Source: CAXMQZ01 sp963719055
Lineage (GTDB): Bacteria; Acidobacteriota; Thermoanaerobaculia; Multivoradales; JAHEKO01
Reading direction: 5' to 3'
DNA: 64,000 nucleotides
NCBI GenBank assembly: GCA_963719055.1
Contig: CAVRAU010000001.1
Location: forward strand, 186,001 to 250,000
Position numbers and translations under genes: made by a program. Below are positions 47,494 through 58,076 of the stretch, in pieces (positions within the stretch are counted from its first letter, which is position 1; each line of letters opens with the position of its first letter). Under the pieces are notes generated by a model. It was not told the DNA's origin and did no database searches. It saw only the letters and a list, made by a program, of their open reading frames with translations.

Positions 47494-49437
47494 CTACTCC
47501 AGTCGGTAGATGAAGATCGAGTTGCCGATGCGGTCGACGAGCTCGGCCCGTTCCAGGGCGGCCCAGCGCATCTCGCGCAGGCGCTCGGTGTCGCGTTCAC
47601 CCTGCAGGTGCGTGGCGCTGATCGCCAGGTAGCCGGGCACGATCGTGGGGTGGTAGGAGTCGCCGGGGGTCAAGGGGGGTGAGAAGAGGTAGTCGCAGGG
47701 TACTCGGACGTGTTGGATCTGGTAGAAGCGGGGATCGGCGGTGCCGAAATAGCAGAGGTTGATGGGCTCTTCGATCCCTTCATCCTCGAGCCACTGAGCC
47801 AGGTCTTTGAGACCCTGTCCCCAATCCAGGTTCGAATCCACCAACCGGCGATAGCCGTTGCGGGGTCCTCCGGCCAGCTCATTGAAGAACTCCAGCGGCC
47901 GGGCACCGATCCATGTGGGTCGCCAGGGGGGAGAGAAAACCACGGTCGAGCTCAAGGCCACCAAGGCGATGCTGACCGCGATGATGGTTTGCCGACGATG
48001 GGGCCACCGATCCATCAGTAGCGGCATCAGACCACCGCTCAAGACGAACAGGAAGGGATAGACAGGCAGAATATGCCGGTTGCCGATATGCATATAGGAG
48101 CCGGCAGCCAGGACAAAGTACAACGCGGCTGGAAACAGCAGATACAGGAGATCTTCCCTTCGGCACCTCCAGGCCACGATGACAAGTCCGCCGGCGATGG
48201 CCAACAAGGTCACCAGCGGCGTCTTCAGAAGAAAGGTCCAAAAGAAATAGGTGCGAAAGCCCCGCAGCGAGTACTCGCCGTTTAAAAAGGACGGGCGAAC
48301 GCGACCCAGGAGTTGATAGATCGCCAGACCCTGGAGATAGGACTCGGGCAGCAGGTGGTGACGGTTGGCGAAAGACACGGTGCGATCGAAGAGCCCGAGA
48401 TACTCTCTGTCCGCTACCTCGGGACTCCACTTGGATTCCTGCTGGACGACCTGCTCGAGCACCCGATCCACCGGCAGGGTGCCGCCCTCCCCGTCAGCCA
48501 CAGCCGAATAGCGGAAGCCGTACGCACCCCACAAAACCAACAATGAGCCAACGCCACACACAAGAAAGAGGACTGCCAACCCCCGAGCTCTGGCCACCTG
48601 GCCCTGTCGCCAGAGTCGGATGCCCGAGAAAACCATCAGGAAAGCGCAGATCGGAACCAGCAGGATGGCCGAGAACTTGGCGGTGAAGGCCAGCGAAAAG
48701 CACACCAACATCAGGCATGCGTTTCGCCAGCCACCGTACCGACGGAAGCGCCACAAACCGTAGACAGTTCCCAGAATCAGAGCCGCGGCTGCCACATCAC
48801 TGGTAATCAGTGTCGTGTGGGCGACAACATTGGGATCGAAGGTGCACAGCGCCAGGGCAAAGAGCCCGGCCGCCGGGCCCCAGAGATCCCGAGCCCAGAA
48901 GAACACGAGCACCGAGACCAGGAGCCCGAAGACCAAGAGCGGCAAGCGACCCCAGAAGATCAACCGATCGGCATCGTTGAGATACTCCGTTCGCTCGATT
49001 CTCTCCAGGGGGTCGATCTCCATCGTGGCGCGAATGCCCAGCCGCTCCATGGTCTCGTCACCGACCCCGAACACGAACTCGTGCCCCAGGTACCACTCTT
49101 TGCGGTAGTCCAAGACCGAATCCCGCCAGAGACCTTGGATCCGCTGCCAAGATCGACTTCCCGGACCCGGATGAACCGCGGGGTCCGAAAGATCCAACGA
49201 TTCCGGCAAGGGGTCCAGAGCCAAGAGAGGTAGCGCTGCGAGCTTCTTGCTCAACGGCGGGTGCTCCGGATTCAGGCGGTAATCCTGCCAGCGCAGATAC
49301 GAGTACCCCGCCGCCAGATGGTGCGGCTCATCGAAAGTGGCCGAGATCGAGGCGGAGTGGATCAGCACCCGAGCGCTGAACACGACCAGCAGCAATGTCG
49401 CCAGAACACCGACCCGGAATCGCGAATTCGAAGTCAC
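47494..49437 (-). CDS. ArnT/PMT-like GT-C membrane glycosyltransferase
   Basis: 647 residues, complete. The first loop carries ATFDEPHHLAAGYSYLRW, where the Asp-Glu pair matches the GT-C catalytic acidic residues of the family, and NPEHPPLSKKLAALPLLAL, the typical HPPL motif. Around a dozen helices follow (LPLLVFGLLVSVLVFFWARD, AAAALILGTVYGLWRF). A soluble C-terminal region contains NLDWGQGLKDLAQWLED. Likely transfers a sugar from a polyprenyl carrier to envelope material. It splits the hyp genes into two blocks and has no evident link to hydrogenase. Confidence 0.85.
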   Translation of the reverse strand: MTSNSRFRVGVLATLLLVVFSARVLIHSASISATFDEPHHLAAGYSYLRWQDYRLNPEHPPLSKKLAALPLLALDPLPESLDLSDPAVHPGPGSRSWQRIQGLWRDSVLDYRKEWYLGHEFVFGVGDETMERLGIRATMEIDPLERIERTEYLNDADRLIFWGRLPLLVFGLLVSVLVFFWARDLWGPAAGLFALALCTFDPNVVAHTTLITSDVAAAALILGTVYGLWRFRRYGGWRNACLMLVCFSLAFTAKFSAILLVPICAFLMVFSGIRLWRQGQVARARGLAVLFLVCGVGSLLVLWGAYGFRYSAVADGEGGTLPVDRVLEQVVQQESKWSPEVADREYLGLFDRTVSFANRHHLLPESYLQGLAIYQLLGRVRPSFLNGEYSLRGFRTYFFWTFLLKTPLVTLLAIAGGLVIVAWRCRREDLLYLLFPAALYFVLAAGSYMHIGNRHILPVYPFLFVLSGGLMPLLMDRWPHRRQTIIAVSIALVALSSTVVFSPPWRPTWIGARPLEFFNELAGGPRNGYRRLVDSNLDWGQGLKDLAQWLEDEGIEEPINLCYFGTADPRFYQIQHVRVPCDYLFSPPLTPGDSYHPTIVPGYLAISATHLQGERDTERLREMRWAALERAELVDRIGNSIFIYRLE

Positions 49438-49507
49438 AGAAGGAGAGTTTATCCGCTGCCGGACTCAGGCGGCCGTTGACAGTCCGTGCGGTAAGATCGC
49501 CACGCCC

Positions 49508-50911
49508 ATGACCAGAGCCGAGGAATCGAGAAGACTCGTCGCCTCCGCACTTCTGGTCGCCGCTTCTGCCTGGATACTCGATGGTTGCGCCGGTCCACCG
49601 GAAGCTCCACTCCCCAACATCATCCTGATCTCCGTCGACACTCTGCGAGCCGATCGACTCGGCAGCTACGGATTCACGGCGGCGACCTCGCCCACCCTGG
49701 ACCGACTCGCCGGCCTCGGGGTGCGGTTCGAAAACGCCATCAGCCCCTCCAGCTGGACGCTGCCCGCCCACATGTCGCTCATCACCTCACAGCTCGTCTC
49801 CACCCATGGAGTCGTCGACGACGAGACAGCCCTCAGTGACAGCGCTGCGACTCTGGCGGAGGCGCTCTCCAGTCAGGGCTACAAGACCACGGGCTTCGTC
49901 TCCTGGGTCTACTTGAGTCCCAAGTTCGGCTTTGGGCAGGGCTTTGACAGGTACACCTTCGTGCCCGGCAACGCTCGCGCGGTTGTCGATGCGGTAGAGG
50001 AATGGCATTCAACCTCCGCCAGGGAGCCCTACTTCCTTTTCGTCCACTTCTTCGACCCTCACATGGACTTCACCCCGCCGCCACCGTACGACCGTCTCTT
50101 TGTTGACGAATACACGGGTCCTGTCGATGGCTCCTACCTGCAGATCAAGCCGCAGATCCTCGGTCTTCATGAAAGCATCGCTCCCATTGATCCGGCCGAT
50201 CGCCAACATCTGGACGCCCTGTATCAGGGGGAGATCCGTTTCGTTGACGACGAAATCGCTCGCCTGCTGGCAGCGGTCGACACCCGCTCGCCCCTCGCGG
50301 ACAGTCTTGTGGTCGTGGTCTCCGATCATGGTGAGGAACTGGGGGATCACGGCTCGCTCGAGGGGCACGGTTGGACCCTCTACGAGGAGATCCTGCATGT
50401 ACCCATGATTTGGAACTTTCCGGATTCTGCCTATCAGGGCACCGTCGTCAGAGAGCCCGTCGGCCTGATCGATGTCGCGCCCACGATTCTCGACTTTCTG
50501 GACATCGAGTCACCGGATCAGTTCCAGGGTCGCAGCCTCCTGCCCTTGTTGAAACCCCGTGAGGAAATGGCGGCGTCTCCGCCGGTCGTCGCCGATTCCG
50601 GCGGCAGATTCGGTATCTTCAAACGGGCAGTCCGGGGACCTAGATTCAAGCTTATCGAGACCCGGGATACCGGCGACAGCGAAATCGGCCTCCCCATCGA
50701 TGCCGGCTACGAGCTCTACGACCTGGAGTCGGATCCCGGCGAGCAGCAAGATCTCTATCATCCCGATCATCCGGAAGCTCAGCGGCTTCTGCGCATTCTG
50801 GAGCTCGCGGACCGTCCCCATGGCGACGGGGAGATGGGAGCGACCACGCCGGCACAGGAGCTCAGCGAGGAAGAGAAGAAGATGTTGGAAAGTCTCGGCT
50901 ACATCCAGTAG
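49508..50911 (+). CDS. Sulfatase/alkaline-phosphatase-fold lipoprotein
   Basis: 467 residues from ATG 49508. Signal and lipobox end at LDGCAGPP (Cys near residue 27). Alkaline-phosphatase superfamily metal sites are clear: NIILISVDTLRADRLGSYG, SDHGEELGDHGSLEGHGWTL, and HFFDPHMDF. The nucleophile region reads SPSSWTLPAHMSL: no Cys or Ser fits the C/S-x-P-x-R sulfatase signature, and Thr is the candidate, as in LtaS-like phosphotransferases. So it may be a phospho-enzyme rather than a sulfatase. It ends GYELYDLESDPGEQQDLYHP then EEEKKMLESLGYIQ. Confidence 0.8.
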   Translation: MTRAEESRRLVASALLVAASAWILDGCAGPPEAPLPNIILISVDTLRADRLGSYGFTAATSPTLDRLAGLGVRFENAISPSSWTLPAHMSLITSQLVSTHGVVDDETALSDSAATLAEALSSQGYKTTGFVSWVYLSPKFGFGQGFDRYTFVPGNARAVVDAVEEWHSTSAREPYFLFVHFFDPHMDFTPPPPYDRLFVDEYTGPVDGSYLQIKPQILGLHESIAPIDPADRQHLDALYQGEIRFVDDEIARLLAAVDTRSPLADSLVVVVSDHGEELGDHGSLEGHGWTLYEEILHVPMIWNFPDSAYQGTVVREPVGLIDVAPTILDFLDIESPDQFQGRSLLPLLKPREEMAASPPVVADSGGRFGIFKRAVRGPRFKLIETRDTGDSEIGLPIDAGYELYDLESDPGEQQDLYHPDHPEAQRLLRILELADRPHGDGEMGATTPAQELSEEEKKMLESLGYIQ

Positions 50912-50919
50912 GACTCTGC

Positions 50920-51642
50920 CTAGAGACCCAATTGGATGGCCAGGCCGCAGGCGACCAGGGTGAGGCCTGCCAAGGCGTGGGAGTAGCGCTCGAGCCGTCC
51001 CAGGGACAGCCGCGAGATCCCCAGATACCCGACCGTCACTGCCAGCAGCATCGTGCTGACGGTGACCAGGCCGAAGACCCCGACCACCAGGCTCACTCCC
51101 CACCAGCTGCCCGCCGCCGCCGGCACCATGAGGATGGGAATCAGGGCCTCACAGGGTCCAAACACGAAGATCACGAACAGGACCCAGGGTGTCACGCTGC
51201 GGAGACGGCGCTGGCCGATTTTCGCTTCATGGGCGTGGGCATGCGCCTCGCGATGCACGTGGGTGTGCTCGTGCACCGTGCCGTCCGCATGGGAGTGCCA
51301 GTGCGCATGGGGCCGGTTCCGGGCCGCCTGGCGCAGACCCCACGCGGTATAGGCCAGCCCGAAGCCGAGGAGCAACCATGCTGCGACCCCGCCACGAATC
51401 CCTTCCAGCCACTCGAGACCGCCGACCGCCCAGCCCAGGGCGATGCCCAGGGAACCGAGAAGCACCGAGCCGAGAACATGGCCGACACCGCAAACGGCGG
51501 TGATGCCCAGGGTACGCCGCAAAGACCAACGGCGCGCTCCGGCCATGGCCACGAAAGGCACATAGTGATCGGGACCCATCACGGTGTGCAACACACCGAT
51601 CATGGCCGCCGTGGCGACGAGGATGGAGAGCTCTTGCGTCAT
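50920..51642 (-). CDS. Nickel/cobalt permease-like protein (NicO/UreH type) with His-rich loop
   Basis: 240 residues with six or so transmembrane helices. First-helix motif GVLHTVMGPDHYVPFVAMAG and FGPCEALIPILMVP are typical of the family. Between helices lies a His-rich metal loop (HAHWHSHADGTVHEHTHVHR, then AHAHAHE). The gene overlaps hypB by ATGA, so it forms the end of a hypA-hypB-permease run. The likely job is nickel supply or nickel balance for the hydrogenase; direction of transport cannot be told from sequence. Confidence 0.85.
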   Translation of the reverse strand: MTQELSILVATAAMIGVLHTVMGPDHYVPFVAMAGARRWSLRRTLGITAVCGVGHVLGSVLLGSLGIALGWAVGGLEWLEGIRGGVAAWLLLGFGLAYTAWGLRQAARNRPHAHWHSHADGTVHEHTHVHREAHAHAHEAKIGQRRLRSVTPWVLFVIFVFGPCEALIPILMVPAAAGSWWGVSLVVGVFGLVTVSTMLLAVTVGYLGISRLSLGRLERYSHALAGLTLVACGLAIQLGL

Positions 51643-52343
51643 ATTATCGCCGCCGGCTCAGCGCTCTTGCGCGTCTCGAGCCAGCCCAGCCAGTCTTCGA
51701 TTCCCTCGCCGGTCACGGCAGAGACGTGGAGGACGTTCAGCTCCGGCATCGTCCGTGCCAGCGCATCTTCGATGACATTCACATCGATCTGTGGCAGATG
51801 CGGTAACAGATCCACCTTGGTGAGCAGGACCAGATCGGCGGCACGGAACATCACCGGATACTTCAGGGGTTTGTCCTCCCCCTCGGTCACAGACAAGGCG
51901 ACGACATTGGCGGCCTGACCGAGGTCGTAGATGGCGGGACAGACCAGATTGCCCACGTTCTCGATGAACAAGAACTCCGAATCGTGCCATTCGAGATCGT
52001 GCAACGCCCGATGCACCAATCTCGCATCCAGGTGACACGCCGACCCGGTCGTGATGGAGAGCGAAGGGATTCCCGCAGCTTGCAGACGCGACGCGTCATT
52101 GTCGGTCGCCAGGTCGCCGCTCAAGGCGATCAGTCCACCCCTGGATTCCCTGGCTCGGGCCGTGGCCTCCAGAACCGCCGTCTTGCCGGACCCGGGAGAG
52201 CCCATGAGGTTGATCGCCAGCACCCCATGCGCATCGAAGTGCTCCCTGTTGTGCCCCGCTTGTCGATCATTCTCGGCCAGCAGGCTTTCCTGCACCTCTA
52301 TCGGGACGACTTCGGGGTCACCACATCCACAGGTCTCGCACAT
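51639..52343 (-). CDS. hypB: HypB nickel-insertion GTPase
   Basis: 234 residues. N-terminal CETCGCG is the high-affinity nickel site. GTPase motifs: P-loop NLMGSPGSGKT, switch DLATDNDASRL, FIENVGNLVCPA and LTKVDLLPHL. It overlaps both hypA (one base, TGATG) and the permease. Inserts nickel into the hydrogenase large subunit with HypA. Confidence 0.97.
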   Translation of the reverse strand: MCETCGCGDPEVVPIEVQESLLAENDRQAGHNREHFDAHGVLAINLMGSPGSGKTAVLEATARARESRGGLIALSGDLATDNDASRLQAAGIPSLSITTGSACHLDARLVHRALHDLEWHDSEFLFIENVGNLVCPAIYDLGQAANVVALSVTEGEDKPLKYPVMFRAADLVLLTKVDLLPHLPQIDVNVIEDALARTMPELNVLHVSAVTGEGIEDWLGWLETRKSAEPAAII

Positions 52344-52684
52344 CAGGCTGCCTCCATTTCAATTCTCTCCAGCACGATCTCGTCGCCTTGCACCAGACGC
52401 GCGGGTTGCTCACACAGCCTACATCGTAGGATCTGACCGGCCGCGATCTCGGCACCACAGCTTCCACATTCCCATTTCGCCGCAACCGGAACGATCTCCA
52501 ATTCGGCGGACTCGCACAGGGTCCTGGTGCGAGCCAACTCGAAAGCCGTCTCCAACAAGTCGGGTTCCACACCCGAGGCTTCACCGATCTGGACTCGGAT
52601 CCGATGGACGGCGATGGCGCTGTGCGTCCGGGCCTCCGAAGCGACACGATCGAGCAGCGCCTGCACTATGGAGTACTCGTGCAT
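52343..52684 (-). CDS. hypA: HypA nickel metallochaperone
   Basis: 113 residues from ATG 52684. MHEYSIVQALLDRV is the HypA N-terminus with the nickel-binding His2; the zinc site is CGSCGAEI with CRLCEQPA. The reading frame extends further upstream but without homology. Divergent from the hydrogenase operon. Confidence 0.95.
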   Translation of the reverse strand: MHEYSIVQALLDRVASEARTHSAIAVHRIRVQIGEASGVEPDLLETAFELARTRTLCESAELEIVPVAAKWECGSCGAEIAAGQILRCRLCEQPARLVQGDEIVLERIEMEAA

Positions 52685-52942
52685 GGCTCTAATCAGTCGA
52701 GCTTTCAACAGCTCACGGTCGAGGCCTGATTGGGGAGAGATTGTCTCACAGAGGACTACCGGCTCCACCTACCCCGATGGAGAGTCTCTCCAACTACCCG
52801 GAGGCGTCCCGGCTACTACCCCTGAGGGTATTTGTGTGCCTTCCGGCCAGACGATATCAATGGTGCACCGAAATACAAAGTGCCTCGACACCTTGTTCCT
52901 TGGCTGTAGCAGTTACGCGCAGAACCTAACGCGGAGGTGGCT
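52685..52942. promoter_or_regulatory. Divergent hypA / hydrogenase control region
   Basis: 258 bases. TACC half-sites occur at 52757, 52770, 52795 and 52817; the last is a full 14-bp palindrome. The array is on one face in rough steps of 13, 25 and 22 bases. No sigma-54 motif is visible. The leader before the hydrogenase contains GGAGGTGGCT right before ATG 52943. Confidence 0.55.
52817..52830. promoter_or_regulatory. 14-bp palindromic operator TACCCCTGAGGGTA
   Basis: Its reverse complement, TACCCTCAGGGGTA, differs at one base from the element at 37481-37494 before the mtrA-like gene. It lies 113 bases before the hydrogenase start codon. Confidence 0.55.
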
Positions 52943-54064
52943 ATGTTTCTTCCAAGACTCGTCAAAGGGGCGTCCGGCGATGTGCTGGACAGAGGTCTGG
53001 ATCGGCGCGACTTTCTGAAAGTCTGCTCCATAGCGGCCGCTGCCGTCGGCTTGCCGGCAGGTGCCGGGGTGAAGATGGCGGAGGCAGCGATGGCGGGTCA
53101 AAAGCCGTCGGTAATCTGGCTCTCGTTCCAGGAATGCACTGGGTGCACCGAGACCCTGCTCCGAACCAGTCATCCTGGTCTAGACTCCTTGATCCTCGAT
53201 CTCATCTCCCTCGATTACCATGAGGCTTTGATGGTTCCTTCGGGTCACGCCGCTGAAGAGAGCCGTGTCGCGGCCATGGAGGCTCACGACGGCAAATTCA
53301 TCCTGGTGGTCGACGGCTCCGTCCCGACCAAGGACGACGGAATCTACTGCAAGATCGGTGGCAAGACGGCGCTGGAGATCCTGGACGAGACGGCTCCCAG
53401 GGCCGGCGCCATCATCGCCATCGGCTCCTGCGCCTCCTGGGGAGGCATCCCTGCCGCCGATCCCAATCCCACCGGGGCCAAGGGCATCCCAGAGATCCTT
53501 GAAGGCAAGACCGTGGTGACCATCCCGGGGTGCCCAGCCAATCCCTACAATTTTCTGGGAACGGCCCTCCAGTACGCCACCTTCGGAACCCTGCCCGAGC
53601 TCGACGAGCTCGGCCGGCCGATGTGGGCCTACGGTCGCACGATCCACGAGCACTGCCCGCGGCGAGCCCATTTCGACGCCGGTCGCTTTGTGGAGCAGTT
53701 CGGCGACGATGCCCACCGCCAGGGATACTGCCTGTACAAGACGGGTTGCAAGGGTCCAGTGACCCACGCCAACTGTTCGGTTCAGTCCTTCGGCGAAGTG
53801 GTGGATGCCTGGCCCATCGGGCTCGGCCACCCCTGCGTCGGCTGCACCGAGCAGAACGTGCTCTGGCAGCTCGCGATTCACGACACCGTCGATATCGAGC
53901 GCCCCACGAACCCTGACACCTATCCACCCATCGGTGCCCCGCAAGGCAAAGTCGGCGCTGTGGCCACCGGCGTCGCAGGCCTGGCAATCGGCGGGCTGGT
54001 TGGAGCGGGCTACGTCGCTTCGAAGAAGTTCGGTGAATCCGAACTCGAAGAAGAGGAGAGCTGA
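52943..54064 (+). CDS. hybO: [NiFe] hydrogenase small subunit, Hyb type
   Basis: 373 residues from ATG 52943. Twin-arginine signal DRRDFLKVCSIAAAAVG sends the folded heterodimer to the periplasm. Iron-sulfur ligands: QECTGCTE (proximal), GSCASWGG, IPGCPANP, HEHCPRRAHFDAG, GCKGPVTHANCSV, GHPCVGCTEQ. The C-terminus has a hydrophobic anchor (VAGLAIGGLVGAGYVA). This matches membrane-bound uptake hydrogenases of group 1 (Hyb-like). First gene of hybO-hybA-hybB-hybC. Confidence 0.95.
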   Translation: MFLPRLVKGASGDVLDRGLDRRDFLKVCSIAAAAVGLPAGAGVKMAEAAMAGQKPSVIWLSFQECTGCTETLLRTSHPGLDSLILDLISLDYHEALMVPSGHAAEESRVAAMEAHDGKFILVVDGSVPTKDDGIYCKIGGKTALEILDETAPRAGAIIAIGSCASWGGIPAADPNPTGAKGIPEILEGKTVVTIPGCPANPYNFLGTALQYATFGTLPELDELGRPMWAYGRTIHEHCPRRAHFDAGRFVEQFGDDAHRQGYCLYKTGCKGPVTHANCSVQSFGEVVDAWPIGLGHPCVGCTEQNVLWQLAIHDTVDIERPTNPDTYPPIGAPQGKVGAVATGVAGLAIGGLVGAGYVASKKFGESELEEEES

Positions 54065-54066
54065 TC

Positions 54067-54963
54067 ATGTCTGTCGATCGACGCTCGTTTCTCAAAGGGG
54101 TCGCCGCAGCGGGAGCTGCCGGCGTTGCGAGTGCCGCCCCCGTCAAGGCGGCTCGTCCGCGCAAGACCGCGCCGGCCGACGCCAGGGGGATGCTCTACGA
54201 CACGACGCTCTGCATCGGCTGCAAAGCCTGTGTGCGGGCCTGTAAAGAGGCCAACGACCTGCCGGCGGACACCCGCCTCGAAGGCATGGATGCCCTCTAC
54301 GATGCCCCCACCGATCTCAACGAGTACACCAAGAACATCATCAAGCTCTACCAGGAAGGCGATCGGCGCTCCTACGTCAAGCGGCAGTGCATGCAATGCA
54401 TCGATCCCGCCTGTGTCGGCGCTTGCATGATCGGCTCCTTCAAGAAGCGCGAATTCGGCATCATCACCTGGGACAAGGAACGCTGCATCGGCTGTCGGTA
54501 CTGCCAGATGGCCTGCCCTTTCGGTATCCCGAAGTTCGAGTGGTCTTCGACCAACCCCTACATCATCAAGTGCGAGTACTGCAAACAGCGCCAGGGTGAC
54601 AAACAGTGGGAGCCCGCCTGCTGCGAGGTCTGCCCGCGCGAAGCGGTCATCGCCGGCACCCACGAGGAGCTGCTCCAGGAAGCCAGGAGACGCCTGGAGG
54701 AGAACCCCGACAAGTACTACCCCAAGATCTACGGCGAGAAGGACCTCGGCGGAACACAGGTTCTCTATCTGTCGCATGTCCCCTTCGAGAAGCTCGGCTT
54801 CGAGTTCGATGACGAGGAGCCGGTGCCCGAGCTGCAACAGACCATCCAGCACGGCATCTACCAGGGTTTCGTGGCTCCCGCCGCGCTCTACGCCCTGATG
54901 GGGGCCGTCATCTGGCGCAACAAACGACAGAATGCCAAGGAAGGGAAGGAGGAACAGGCATGA
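54067..54963 (+). CDS. hybA: HybA-like Tat-exported ferredoxin with C-terminal anchor
   Basis: 298 residues. Tat signal VDRRSFLKGVAAAGAAG. Four [4Fe-4S] binding groups: CIGCKACVRACKEAN, QCMQCIDPACVGAC, RCIGCRYCQMACPFG and CEYCKQRQ with CCEVCPREA. A C-terminal helix (GFVAPAALYALMGAVIW). It passes electrons from the small subunit to the HybB quinone protein. Two bases after hybO; overlaps hybB by ATGA. Confidence 0.95.
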   Translation: MSVDRRSFLKGVAAAGAAGVASAAPVKAARPRKTAPADARGMLYDTTLCIGCKACVRACKEANDLPADTRLEGMDALYDAPTDLNEYTKNIIKLYQEGDRRSYVKRQCMQCIDPACVGACMIGSFKKREFGIITWDKERCIGCRYCQMACPFGIPKFEWSSTNPYIIKCEYCKQRQGDKQWEPACCEVCPREAVIAGTHEELLQEARRRLEENPDKYYPKIYGEKDLGGTQVLYLSHVPFEKLGFEFDDEEPVPELQQTIQHGIYQGFVAPAALYALMGAVIWRNKRQNAKEGKEEQA

Positions 54964-56158
54964 GTGCCAAGGCGACACCGGTCGGCGGGCCCATCATGAC
55001 CAAGCCGTTCAAGGTCCTGTTGTTCTTCTCGGTCCTCGGCGGCATCCTGATCGCCTGGAGATTCGCCGTCGGTCTCGGCGCCTCCACGGGTATGAACGAT
55101 GGCTATCCCTGGGGAATCTGGATCGCCTACGACGTCGTCACCGGCACGGCCCTGGGCTGCGGTGGCTACGCCGTCGCGATCCTGCTCTACATCTTCAACA
55201 AGGGGAAGTATCACCCCCTGATTCGATCCGCCATCCTCACCAGTGCCCTCGGCTACACCATGGCCGCGGTCTCGATCTGCCTGGATGTCGGTCGCCCCTG
55301 GCTCATCTGGAGGATCCCTTTGGGAGGCTTCCCCGACATGGGGAGCTACAACTGGAACTCGGCTCTGCTCGAGGTGGCTCTCTGTGTCATGGCCTATCTC
55401 GTGGTGCTTTGGATCGAGCTGTCACCGGCGTTCTTCGAGAAATGGATGGAGAGTGGCAACGACGGCTCTCGCCAATTTCTCCAAGAAGGGCGCCGCCTTC
55501 ATGGAGAAGGCGCTCATCTGGATCGTCGCTCTCGGCCTCCTGCTGCCCACCATGCACCAGTCGTCGCTCGGCAGCTTGATGCTGCTGGCCGGTCCACGAC
55601 TGCACCGACTCTGGCATACACCCTTCCTGCCGCTTGCTCTTCCTCATCTCCTGCATCACCATGGGCTACGCGGCGGTGGTCATCGAGGCCAGTCTGTCGG
55701 CGCGTTTCTTCAACCGACCCAGACACACCAAGATGCTGACCTCGCTGTTCGGTGCGGCCACGATCACGGTCTGGCTGTTCCTGGGAATCCGCCTGATCGA
55801 TCTCGTCTACCGAGGCCGTCTGGGCCTCATGTTCAAGTTCGACCTCTACAGCATCATGTTCTGGTTGGAGATCGTTCTCCTGGTGGTGCCGGTACTGATC
55901 TACCTGGACAAGAAGAAACGTGGCGACCCGGTGCACCAGTTCCGGGCCGCCATGTGGCTGATCCTTTCCGGCGCACTGTACCGATTCAACACCTACCTGA
56001 TCGGTTTCATGCCCGGCGAGAACTTCAGCTACTTCCCATCGGTGCCCGAGATGTTCATCACCATCGGCATCGTGGCTACCGAAATCCTGATCTTCGTATT
56101 CCTGGTCAAGCGCTTCCCGATCTTGGCCGGCATTCCTGCCACCGCGCAGGCCCAATAG
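54960..56158 (+). CDS. hybB: HybB-like NrfD-family quinone-reactive membrane subunit, with frame breaks
   Basis: About 399 residues with roughly ten helices. YPWGIWIAYDVVTGTALGCG, GYTMAAVSICLDVGRPWLIW, MGSYNWNSALLEVAL and LPTMHQSSLGSLMLLAG are strong NrfD/HybB signatures. Two +1 frame steps (near 55465 and 55640) are needed, the second giving FLPL-LFLISCITMGYA. Both fall in this gene only; the rest of the hydrogenase operon is clean. It delivers electrons from H2 to menaquinone. Confidence 0.9.
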
Positions 56159-56170
56159 GAGGACATCGCG

Positions 56171-57871
<1,701 letters not shown>

Positions 57872-57896
57872 AGGCCTTCACAGTCAAACCTCCTTG

Positions 57897-57934
57897 CCGG
57901 GACATCCATGATTGGGTGTCCCGGTTTCTTGTTT
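57897..57934 (+). terminator. Terminator of the hydrogenase operon
   Basis: Stem CCGGGACATCC (57897-57907) / GGGTGTCCCGG (57914-57924) with one G-U pair and a six-base loop, then TTTCTTGTTT. It lies 25 bases after hybC, so the downstream kinase is a separate unit. Confidence 0.9.
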
Positions 57935-58076
57935 GGGCTGCGAACCACCCCGACAGGCGGGGTCGTCCACTACCCCAATAGATATTCCTGTTGACGCACC
58001 GCGGCAGGATACTGGCGGAGGGTCGCACTGGCCCCGTCGCGATCTCCACCCGCTGAGAGCCCTATCGGAGGTCCGC

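Noticed and set aside
49508..50911. Confident aryl-sulfatase annotation
   Set aside because: The sulfatase signature is missing although the metal-binding fold is clear.
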